A DNA stretch of 64,000 nucleotides, taken from contig NZ_SCMK01000001.1 of NCBI RefSeq assembly GCF_005503355.1, positions 186,001 to 250,000 of the forward strand, in the 5' to 3' direction. Position 1 is the stretch's first letter, and each line of letters starts with the position of its first letter. The notes beneath the pieces are model-generated. The model was not told where the DNA came from, made no database searches, and saw only the letters and a program-made list of their open reading frames with translations. Below, in pieces: positions 57,559-64,000 of the stretch. The position numbers and the translations under genes are program-made. This DNA comes from Sphingomonas sp. 1F27F7B (lineage in GTDB: Bacteria; Pseudomonadota; Alphaproteobacteria; Sphingomonadales; Sphingomonadaceae).

Positions 57559-58790
57559 CGGTCGCACTCCCCGAACACGATGTCGAGCGCGCCCAGGATG
57601 GCAGTGATGTCGGCGAGCATGTGCCCCTTCGACATGAAGTCCATCGCCTGGAGGTGGCTGAACGCAGTCGGGCGGATCTTGCACCGGTACGGCTTGTTGC
57701 TGCCGTCCGAGACCAGATAGACGCCGAACTCGCCCTTCGGGCTCTCCGTCGCGACATACACGTCGCCCGCGGGCACGTGATAGCCTTCGCTGAACAGCTT
57801 GAAGTGATGGATCAGCGCTTCCATCGACTGCTTCATCTCGCCCCGGCGCGGCGGCGCCACCTTGCGGTCGAGCGTGAGCACCGGGCCCTCCGGCATCTGT
57901 TGAAGGCACTGCTTCATGATGCGCGCGGACTGATAGACTTCCTCGACGCGGACCATGAACCGGTCATAGCAGTCGCCGCGCGTGCCGACGGGGATGTCGA
58001 ACTCGACCCGGTCGTACACGTCATAGGGCTGCGACCTGCGGATGTCCCAGGGGATGCCCGCGCCGCGGATCATCGGGCCCGAGAACCCCCAGGCCACCGC
58101 GTCCTCGCGGCTCACCACCGCGATGTCGACGTTGCGCTGCTTGAAGATGCGGTTCTCGGCGACCAGGCTGATCGCATCGCCGAACAGGCGCGGCAGGCGC
58201 GTGTCGAGCCATTCCGCAATGTCGGTCAGCAGCTTGAGCGGCACGTCCTGGCGGACGCCGCCGACGCGGAACCAGTTCGAATGCATGCGCGCGCCCGACG
58301 CGCGCTCCAGGAAGTTCAGGCAGTCTTCGCGGATCTCGAACATCCACAGGTTCGGCGTCATCGCGCCGACGTCCATCACGTGCGAACCGAGGTTCAGCAT
58401 GTGATTGCAGATGCGGGTCAGCTCGGCGAAGAACACGCGCAAATACTGGCCGCGCAGCGGCACCTCGAGGTCGAGCAGCTTCTCGACCGCCAGCACGAAG
58501 CTGTATTCCATGCCCAGCGGCGAGCAATAGTCGAGCCGGTCGAAATAGGGCAGCGCCTGGGTGTAGGTCTTGTACTCGATCAGCTTCTCGGTGCCGCGGT
58601 GGAGCAGGCCGACATGCGGATCGATTCGCTCGATGATCTCGCCGTCCAGCTCGGTCACCAGGCGCAGCACGCCGTGCGCCGCCGGGTGCTGCGGCCCGAA
58701 GTTGATCGTGTAGTTCGCGATCTCGGTGTCGCCCTTCTCCGGCTTGCCGCCGTCGATGACGCCTTCGATCTCGTCGAGATAGTCAGCCAT
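57555..58790 (-). CDS. nuoD: NADH-quinone oxidoreductase subunit D
   Basis: This 411-residue subunit shapes the quinone site at the base of the peripheral arm. [16 protein letters not shown] and [18 protein letters not shown] are visible, with the quinone-site His and Tyr conserved. It ends with the usual [10 protein letters not shown]. The TAATG junction with nuoC shows coupling. Confidence 0.97.
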   Translation of the reverse strand: MADYLDEIEGVIDGGKPEKGDTEIANYTINFGPQHPAAHGVLRLVTELDGEIIERIDPHVGLLHRGTEKLIEYKTYTQALPYFDRLDYCSPLGMEYSFVLAVEKLLDLEVPLRGQYLRVFFAELTRICNHMLNLGSHVMDVGAMTPNLWMFEIREDCLNFLERASGARMHSNWFRVGGVRQDVPLKLLTDIAEWLDTRLPRLFGDAISLVAENRIFKQRNVDIAVVSREDAVAWGFSGPMIRGAGIPWDIRRSQPYDVYDRVEFDIPVGTRGDCYDRFMVRVEEVYQSARIMKQCLQQMPEGPVLTLDRKVAPPRRGEMKQSMEALIHHFKLFSEGYHVPAGDVYVATESPKGEFGVYLVSDGSNKPYRCKIRPTAFSHLQAMDFMSKGHMLADITAILGALDIVFGECDR

Positions 58791-59656
58791 TACGCTTCAC
58801 CCTCCGGCGCCTTCTTCGCGCGCGGCTTGCGGGGTTTCTTGACCAGGTCGGGATCGGCGGGCGCCGCGCCGGCCTCGGGACCGGACTTGCCGGCGCCGGT
58901 ATCGGCAGGGCCATCGCCGGCCTTGGGCTTGGCCACCTCCGCCTTGGCCGGCTTGCGGAGCTCGTCCCCGGTCAGCGGTGTCGGAGCGCCCTTGGCCTCG
59001 GGCTGCGGCGCGGGGGCCGGCGCCCCCGGCGCGGCCGCCTTCTCGTCGCCCGGCAGCACGTATTTCGCGCCTTCCCAAGGGCTCATGAAGTCGAAATTGC
59101 GGAAATCCTGGGCCAGCGTCACCGGCTCATAGACCACGCGCTTCGCCTCTTCCGAATAGCGCAGCTCGACATAGCCGGTCAGCGGGAAATCCTTGCGCTG
59201 CGGATGGCCGACGAAACCATAGTCGGTCAGGATGCGGCGCAGATCGGTGTTGCCCGAGAAGAGCACGCCGTACATGTCATAGACTTCGCGCTCGAGCCAG
59301 CCCGCGACCGGCCAGATGCCCGTCACCGACGGCACCGGCTTTTCCTCGTCGGTGCTGGTCTTCACCTTGATGCGGTGGTTCCGCGTCAGGCTGAGCAGGC
59401 AATAGACCACTTCGAACCGCTCCTCGCGGTCCGGATAGTCGACGCCGGCGATCTCCATGAGCTGCTGATATTCCAGCCCCGGCGTGTCGCGCAGCAGCGT
59501 GAGCCCCTCGACCACGCGAACGCGGTCCAGCACCAGGTTCACTTCGCCGACACTGTCCTCGCAGAAGAGCAGGATGTCGCCGAGCACAGCCTTGGCCGCG
59601 TCGATCACGCCTTCGTTCGAAGTGAAGCGGGGGGCGGAGGTCTTCACCGCGCTCAT
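58790..59656 (-). CDS. nuoC: NADH-quinone oxidoreductase subunit C, with long Ala/Pro/Lys-rich tail
   Basis: This 288-residue protein has the 30-kDa subunit core ([37 protein letters not shown]). An 85-residue low-complexity tail follows (58793-59047), rich in Ala, Pro, Lys and Gly and ending [16 protein letters not shown]. The tail is not part of the conserved fold. The ATG at 59656 overlaps the nuoB stop (ATGA). Confidence 0.96.
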   Translation of the reverse strand: MSAVKTSAPRFTSNEGVIDAAKAVLGDILLFCEDSVGEVNLVLDRVRVVEGLTLLRDTPGLEYQQLMEIAGVDYPDREERFEVVYCLLSLTRNHRIKVKTSTDEEKPVPSVTGIWPVAGWLEREVYDMYGVLFSGNTDLRRILTDYGFVGHPQRKDFPLTGYVELRYSEEAKRVVYEPVTLAQDFRNFDFMSPWEGAKYVLPGDEKAAAPGAPAPAPQPEAKGAPTPLTGDELRKPAKAEVAKPKAGDGPADTGAGKSGPEAGAAPADPDLVKKPRKPRAKKAPEGEA

Positions 59657-60228
59657 CGCTCGATCGTCCCGACGCGCCGGATCTTCCGCTGCAGCTGCAT
59701 CACGCCGTAGAGCAGCGCTTCGGCAGTCGGCGGGCAGCCCGGGACATAGATATCCACCGGCACGATCCGGTCGCAGCCGCGCACGACGCTGTAGCTGTAA
59801 TGGTAATAGCCGCCGCCATTGGCGCAGCTGCCCATCGAGATGACGTATTTCGGCTCCGACATCTGGTCGTAGACGCGGCGGAGCGCCGGGGCCATCTTGT
59901 TGCACAGCGTGCCGGCCACGATCATCACGTCCGACTGGCGCGGCGACGCGCGCGGCGCGGCTCCGAATCGCTCCATGTCGTAGCGCGGCATGTTGACGTG
60001 GATCATCTCCACCGCGCAGCAGGCGAGACCGAAGGTCATCCACCACAGCGACCCGGTGCGCGCCCATTGGAACAGCTCCTCGGTCGACGTGACCAGAAAG
60101 CCCTTGTCGCCGATCTCGGCGTTGATGTCGTTGAGGAAGCCGACGTCCGGGAGGGTTCCCGGCGGCGGCGCGCCGATCAGGCCGCTGCCCGGCAGGGCCG
60201 ACGACGACGGGCTAAGTTCTACTCCCAT
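59653..60228 (-). CDS. nuoB: NADH-quinone oxidoreductase subunit B
   Basis: This 191-residue subunit carries the last cluster, N2, before quinone. Motifs are [30 protein letters not shown] and [14 protein letters not shown]. The start at 60228 overlaps the end of nuoA by ten bases. Confidence 0.97.
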   Translation of the reverse strand: MGVELSPSSSALPGSGLIGAPPPGTLPDVGFLNDINAEIGDKGFLVTSTEELFQWARTGSLWWMTFGLACCAVEMIHVNMPRYDMERFGAAPRASPRQSDVMIVAGTLCNKMAPALRRVYDQMSEPKYVISMGSCANGGGYYHYSYSVVRGCDRIVPVDIYVPGCPPTAEALLYGVMQLQRKIRRVGTIER

Positions 60229-60593
60229 TCGAGCGCTCCCTTCTTCCAGGCGTAGACGAGGCCGAGCGTGAGCTCGGCGATGAAGATCATCATCGAGATC
60301 CAGGCGGTCCAGCCCAGCGAGAACACCGAGACGGCCCAGGGGTAAAGGAACGCCGCTTCGAGATCGAAGATGATGAACAGGATGGCGACGAGGTAGAAGC
60401 GCACGTCGAACTGGCTGCGCGAATCCTCGAAAGCCGGGAAGCCGCACTCATATTCGCTGAGCTTGGCCTCGGTCGGCTTGTGCGACCCCGTCAGCCGGCT
60501 GACCAGCATGGGCAGGAACACGAAGGCGCTGGAAAGCGCAAGGGCGACCCCGAGGAACAACAGGATCGGCAGATATTGTGACAAGTCGACCAA
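60219..60593 (-). CDS. nuoA: NADH-quinone oxidoreductase subunit A, TTG start
   Basis: This 124-residue subunit has three membrane helices and the loop [33 protein letters not shown]. There is no ATG at the conserved N-terminus; TTG at 60593 gives [22 protein letters not shown] lies seven bases upstream. It is the first gene of the array. A weak -35/-10 pair (TTGCGT at 60659-60654, TAGAAG at 60636-60631, 17-bp spacer) lies upstream; the rest of 60594-60864 shows no gene. Confidence 0.94.
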   Translation of the reverse strand: MVDLSQYLPILLFLGVALALSSAFVFLPMLVSRLTGSHKPTEAKLSEYECGFPAFEDSRSQFDVRFYLVAILFIIFDLEAAFLYPWAVSVFSLGWTAWISMMIFIAELTLGLVYAWKKGALEWE

Positions 60594-60826
60594 GGGCCTT
60601 CTCTTCTCGCGGATGCGGAATCTGAGGGGGCTTCTAGGACTCACTTCCCCGGGACGCAACGCCTCGACGGGTGAGAATGACTCGCAAGAAGAACCGGTTG
60701 TGGACACCTTGTCCGAGAAGCGTCCGGAAACCGCGTTCCAAAGGGCGCCGGCCCCGCGGAAACGGCACCGCCCCGGCACAATCTCGGGTTGCCCGAAGGT
60801 GACTTATATGCACAATACACTCTGCT

Positions 60827-60854
60827 ATTGTGAACAGGGCCATTGTGAACAGGG
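60827..60854. repeat. 15-bp tandem repeat upstream of the BAAT-type hydrolase
   Basis: ATTGTGAACAGGG occurs at 60827-60839 and again at 60842-60854, an exact 15-bp step. The second copy ends ten bases before the gene's ATG and lies in an AT-richer stretch. It could be a repeated regulator site or part of the leader. Confidence 0.55.
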
Positions 60855-60864
60855 GTGTCTTCAC

Positions 60865-61854
60865 ATGATCGCACGGACTCTATTGCCCGGAATCGGGCTG
60901 GCGATGGCGGCGTGCCCGGCCATTGCGCAGCCTGGCGCAACGACGAAACAGGCAGCGGCGCTGGACGAACGCGAGATCGCGGGATTCCCGCATGCGCGGC
61001 TCTACCGGATCGCCGGCGAGGCGCGCCGGCCGGTGGTGGTGATCCTGCCGGGCGCCGAAGGCGGCGACGAGGCCGGCCGGCGCTTCGGCCCCACCCTGGC
61101 AAGGCTCGGCTATGCCGCGGTCAGCCTGCCCTATTACTCCCCCAACTGGGGCAAGTTCGGCCCGGCGCCCGCCTTTCCGGACCTGCCGGGCAGCTTCATC
61201 GACATCCGCGTGGACCAGCTGGCCGATCTCCGCGCCGCGCTGGCCCGCATGCCGGGTGCCGATGTCGAGCGATTCGGCTTGCTCGCCGGATCGAAGGGAT
61301 CGGAATTCGCGCTGATCGCGGCCAGCCACTACCCCTGGATCGACGCGGTGGTCGCCTACACGCCGTCGGACCTGGTGTGGGAAGGCTGGGGCATGGAGAT
61401 GCTCGAGGCGGAGGGCACCCGCTCTTCCTTCTCCTTCGGCGGCAAGCCCCTCGCCTTCATGCCCTATCGCGGGTTCGTCGAGGGCCTGCAGGCCGGGCCG
61501 GCCGCCAACCTGCGCGCGATCCACGAGAACGGACGGGCCGACCATCCCGATCGCGAAGCGGCGGCTCGAATCCCGGTCGAGGACTATCGCGGCGCATTGA
61601 TGCTGATCGCCGGCGACGAGGACAGGCTGTGGAACTCGGGCCGGATGGCGCGCAACATCGCCGCGACGCGCAAGGCCAAGGGGCTGGAGACCCAGGCGCT
61701 GATCTATCCGGATGCCGGGCACGACCTTGGCGGCGGATCGGCGGAACCGCGCGTCGATCCGCGCGGCGGCGGCACGCCGGAAGCAAATGCCAGGGCGCGT
61801 GCCGATGCCTGGCCGAAGATGGTGGCGTTCCTGGCGGCGGCGCTGCGTCCCTAG
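60865..61854 (+). CDS. Exported acyl-CoA thioesterase/BAAT C-terminal-like hydrolase
   Basis: This 329-residue alpha/beta hydrolase has an N-terminal export signal (residues 1-22, AIA|Q). The nucleophile is Ser143 in AGSKGSE, in the place of the BAAT-family nucleophile. Asp251 or Asp253 (IAGDEDRLW) and His286 (PDAGHDLGG) complete the triad. The substrate is unknown; periplasmic location makes acyl-CoA less likely than an ester. The start at 60865 gives the signal peptide. It is divergent from nuoA. Confidence 0.78.
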   Translation: MIARTLLPGIGLAMAACPAIAQPGATTKQAAALDEREIAGFPHARLYRIAGEARRPVVVILPGAEGGDEAGRRFGPTLARLGYAAVSLPYYSPNWGKFGPAPAFPDLPGSFIDIRVDQLADLRAALARMPGADVERFGLLAGSKGSEFALIAASHYPWIDAVVAYTPSDLVWEGWGMEMLEAEGTRSSFSFGGKPLAFMPYRGFVEGLQAGPAANLRAIHENGRADHPDREAAARIPVEDYRGALMLIAGDEDRLWNSGRMARNIAATRKAKGLETQALIYPDAGHDLGGGSAEPRVDPRGGGTPEANARARADAWPKMVAFLAAALRP

Positions 61855-61875
61855 GCGGGGATATAATTCTTCCAT

Positions 61876-61903
61876 CGCCATTCCCGCCTGCGCGGGGATG
61901 GCG
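61876..61903. repeat. Short REP-like palindrome between convergent genes
   Basis: CGCCATTCCCGC (61876-61887) and GCGGGGATGGCG (61892-61903) form a hairpin with the family tips seen at 17223 and 4577. It lies between the convergent hydrolase and suhB genes. Confidence 0.6.
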
Positions 61904-61936
61904 AAGTTCGCCGAATGAACTGCCGTCAGCCCCCGC

Positions 61937-62752
61937 TCAGCGCAGCGAATTCGCGACGAGCTTGTGCAGCTTGGAGTGCAGCACGTCGTTGGCCGCGAGA
62001 TACTGGTTGCGCTCGCGCGCCAGATCCTGCCCGCGATAGTCGGTCACGAAACCACCCGCCTCGCGGATGAGGAGCATGCCCGCCGCCACATCCCAGGGCT
62101 TGAGGTTCGATTCCCAGAAGCCGTCGAACCGTCCCGCGGCAACCCAGGCGAGATCGAGCGCGGCCGAGCCCAGCCGGCGAATGCCCGCCACTTCGGGTGC
62201 CACCGCACCAAAGATGCGGCTCCACTCGGCGAAGTCGCCATGACCGAGGAAGGGGATGCCGGTCGCGATCAGCGCCTCGTCGAGGTGGCGGCGCGCCGAG
62301 ACGCGCAGGCGCTGGTCCTGCAACCAGGCGCCGCGGCCCTTTTCCGACCAGAAGCTCTCGTCGGTGAGTGGCTGATAGATATAGCCATGCGTGACCTCGG
62401 GCTTGCCCTGGGCGCCGTTCGGATCCTCGACCGCGATCGAAATGCAGAAATGCGGGATGCCGTGCAGGAAGTTGCTGGTCCCGTCGAGCGGATCGATGAT
62501 CCAGCGCGGCTTGTTGGGATCGCCGACGATCTCGCCGCGCTCCTCGACCAGGAATCCCCAGTCCGGCCGCGCCTTCTGGAGCTCCTCGATCAGCGTGTCC
62601 TCGGCGCGCTTGTCGGCAATGCTGACAAAGTCCGCCGGGCCCTTGCGGCTGACCTGGAGGTGCTGGACTTCGTTGAAGTCGCGGCGCAGGCGCGGGCCGG
62701 CCTTGCGGCAGGCGCGCTCCATGACGGTGATGAGGCCGGAATGCGAAACCAT
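61937..62752 (-). CDS. suhB: Inositol monophosphatase family protein (SuhB-like)
   Basis: This 271-residue phosphatase needs magnesium. Metal-site motifs are VEERGE, WIIDPLDGTSNFLHG and PWDVAAGMLLIREAGG. Family members remove phosphate from inositol-1-phosphate or related substrates, and E. coli SuhB also joins rRNA antitermination complexes. It overlaps the cupin stop by one base (TAATG), so it belongs to the efp-cupin-suhB operon. Confidence 0.92.
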   Translation of the reverse strand: MVSHSGLITVMERACRKAGPRLRRDFNEVQHLQVSRKGPADFVSIADKRAEDTLIEELQKARPDWGFLVEERGEIVGDPNKPRWIIDPLDGTSNFLHGIPHFCISIAVEDPNGAQGKPEVTHGYIYQPLTDESFWSEKGRGAWLQDQRLRVSARRHLDEALIATGIPFLGHGDFAEWSRIFGAVAPEVAGIRRLGSAALDLAWVAAGRFDGFWESNLKPWDVAAGMLLIREAGGFVTDYRGQDLARERNQYLAANDVLHSKLHKLVANSLR

Positions 62753-63069
62753 TAGACGGAGCCCTTACGCTCGAAAACCAGAATGCGGGCCTCGCCCACG
62801 GGATGCGCGACATGCTCGTCGCCGATGTGCGCCACGAAAATGTCGCCGACGGCCAACCGCGCCACATGCTCCGTGCCGGCAAGGCGATAGTGCATGTCGA
62901 CTTCGCCATCGAGGACGCAGAAGAGTTCGGCGCCGTCATTCACGTGCCAGCGATAGGGCTGGTCCGTCCAATGCAGGCGTGCCGTCGCCCCCTCGATCTC
63001 GACCAGATCGCGCGCGCCCCAGGGCCGCTCGGCCCGGAAGCTGCGCGCATCTCTGATCACGTCAGGCAT
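62752..63069 (-). CDS. Small cupin-domain protein
   Basis: This 105-residue single cupin has WHVNDGAELFCVLDGEVDMHY and VGDIFVAHIGDEHVAHP, giving the metal-binding His and Glu residues of the fold. The ligand is not predictable. It is coupled on both sides: TGATG from efp and TAATG to suhB. Confidence 0.85.
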   Translation of the reverse strand: MPDVIRDARSFRAERPWGARDLVEIEGATARLHWTDQPYRWHVNDGAELFCVLDGEVDMHYRLAGTEHVARLAVGDIFVAHIGDEHVAHPVGEARILVFERKGSV

Positions 63070-63632
63070 CAGTCCGCACGGCGGACATAGGTCTGCTCGT
63101 ACACGTCGACGACGATGCGCGTGCCCGACGCAATGTGCGGCGGCACCATGATGCGCACGCCATTGTCGAGCACGGCGGGCTTGTACGACGACGACGCCGT
63201 CTGGCCCTTCACCACTGCGTCGGCCTCGACGATCGTCGCCTCGATGGTATCGGGCAGCTGCACGCTGATGGCTTCCTCGTCATAGAGCTCCATCACCACG
63301 TCCATGCCGTCCTGCAGGAAGGCGGCCGCATCGCCGAGCAGGTCGCGCGGCAGCGTCGTCTGGTCGTAGGTTTCCTTGTCCATGAAGACGAGCGTGTCGC
63401 CCTCGGGATACAGGAACTGGAAGTCCTTGGTGTCAAGGCGCACGCGCTCGACCGTCTCCGCCGAGCGGAAACGGACGTTGTTCTTGCGGCCGTCGCGCAG
63501 GTTCTTGAGCTCGACCTGCATGTACGCACCGCCCTTGCCGGGCTGCGTGTGCTGGATCTTCACGGCACGCCAGATGCCGCCTTCATATTCGATGATGTTG
63601 CCGGGACGGATGTCCACGCCGCTGATCTTCAT
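63069..63632 (-). CDS. efp: Translation elongation factor P
   Basis: This 187-residue factor helps the ribosome through polyproline stretches. Domain I has the tip lysine Lys33 in [11 protein letters not shown], the residue that is modified in many bacteria. Domains II and III end with [21 protein letters not shown]. The modification enzymes are not in this window. It is the first gene of the three-gene operon. Confidence 0.97.
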   Translation of the reverse strand: MKISGVDIRPGNIIEYEGGIWRAVKIQHTQPGKGGAYMQVELKNLRDGRKNNVRFRSAETVERVRLDTKDFQFLYPEGDTLVFMDKETYDQTTLPRDLLGDAAAFLQDGMDVVMELYDEEAISVQLPDTIEATIVEADAVVKGQTASSSYKPAVLDNGVRIMVPPHIASGTRIVVDVYEQTYVRRAD

Positions 63633-63706
63633 GGTCGAGACCTATGGAACTGAGAAAGAGCTGAGCGCGCGCCTTTAGCCGCGCGCGCCGCCTTCGGCAA
63701 GCCATG

Positions 63707-63782
63707 CTGCAGCGCGTGGAAGCCGGGGCCTCGTGCCGCACGCTGTCCCTTTGCGGCGCGAGATCCCGGCTTCCAGCTGCAG
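63707..63782. repeat. Long imperfect inverted repeat downstream of the M23 gene
   Basis: Arms at 63717-63739 and 63753-63775 match at 20 of 23 positions (tips TGGAAGCCGGG and CCCGGCTTCCA), and outer CTGCAGC/GCTGCAG copies extend the pairing. The loop is 13 bases. It fills most of the 156-bp gap between the M23 stop and the efp start. It could be a terminator for the M23 gene or a repeat element. A GC dyad (GCGCGCG/CGCGCGC) lies beside it near 63665-63686. Confidence 0.6.
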
Positions 63783-63788
63783 GACGGA

Positions 63789-64000
63789 CTATCGATCGAC
63801 ATCCCGCAGCAGCGGATAGGGATTTATGTTCTCCCCCTGCCACCAGCCCTCCCCCGGCAGCATCCGCTTGATCTCGAAATGCAGGTGCGGCGCCCCGCCC
63901 GCGGCGCTGCCGGTATTGCCGACCGTCGCGATCCGCTCGCCCTGGCGCACCGCCTGCCGCTCGCCGACCAGCCAGCTGTCGAGATGCGCATAATAATGGA
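63789..64000 (-). CDS. M23 family peptidoglycan metallopeptidase (3' part)
   Basis: The last 69 codons of a LytM/M23 endopeptidase gene are visible; the 5' end lies beyond the window. HYYAHLD carries the catalytic His and the HxH of PHLHFEI binds zinc, with GNTGSAAGGAP between them. Active M23 enzymes cut peptidoglycan cross-links; LytM-like regulators often lack these residues, so this copy looks active. The tail WWQGENINPYPLLRDVDR ends it. Confidence 0.88.
   Translation of the reverse strand, partial: HYYAHLDSWLVGERQAVRQGERIATVGNTGSAAGGAPHLHFEIKRMLPGEGWWQGENINPYPLLRDVDR

Overview
The window is dense, GC-rich bacterial chromosome, coding on both strands with short intergenic gaps. Gene content and order point to an alphaproteobacterium of the Sphingomonas group. 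The pointers are a propionyl-CoA operon divergent from a PccR-type regulator, the order nuoN-birA-coaX-rnj-DUF1467, a YqjD/YqjE/DUF3618 membrane cluster, DUF4170, and an RcnB-like Asn/Arg/Trp-rich secreted protein. This taxonomic placement is inference from gene families and synteny. No rRNA, tRNA, CRISPR array, prophage or insertion sequence was recognised.

Layout. 1-6086: propionate/methylmalonyl-CoA operon (pccB, a small membrane protein, mce, scpA) on the minus strand, facing the regulator pccR; two related ~80-bp inverted-repeat elements lie here. 6182-11898: mixed metabolic genes (class II aldolase, extradiol dioxygenase, an orphan [2Fe-2S] subunit, RcnB-like protein, two tandem prolyl-4-hydroxylase-like enzymes, dapA). 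11961-17887: cell-wall transglycosylase, enolase, a five-gene set of small membrane/stress proteins, rhomboid protease. 17890-27913: greA, carB and carA with an embedded small secreted-protein gene, then yqeY-dnaG-rpoD, the macromolecular-synthesis operon, ending in a strong terminator. 28090-39724: accessory region rich in hypothetical and secreted proteins, including a MoxR ATPase and its likely VWA partner separated by four genes, a CHAP hydrolase, a GT-C glycosyltransferase, a tandem pair of secreted paralogues, a degenerate Hpt protein and a large membrane coiled-coil protein. 39905-60593: a 20.7-kb minus-strand array encoding all 14 respiratory complex I subunits (nuoA to nuoN), then birA, coaX, rnj and a DUF1467 gene. 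60865-64000: secreted BAAT-type hydrolase, efp-cupin-suhB operon, and the 3' end of an M23 peptidase gene.

How the parts work together. The left operon turns propionyl-CoA into succinyl-CoA (the carboxylase alpha subunit is not in the window), and PccR probably senses short-chain acyl-CoA. The dnaG-rpoD and carA-carB-greA blocks are housekeeping information and pyrimidine genes. The nuo array encodes the NADH:quinone oxidoreductase.

I found no convincing new defence or mobile system. The most unusual feature is that six small non-nuo genes are spliced into the nuo array, nearly all with start/stop overlaps: a SnoaL-like protein, two small membrane proteins, two paralogous secreted four-cysteine proteins and one further possibly exported protein. 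A similar small exported-protein gene sits between carA and carB. An Hpt protein lacking its phospho-acceptor histidine and a birA gene that seems to need a non-ATG start are also worth checking.
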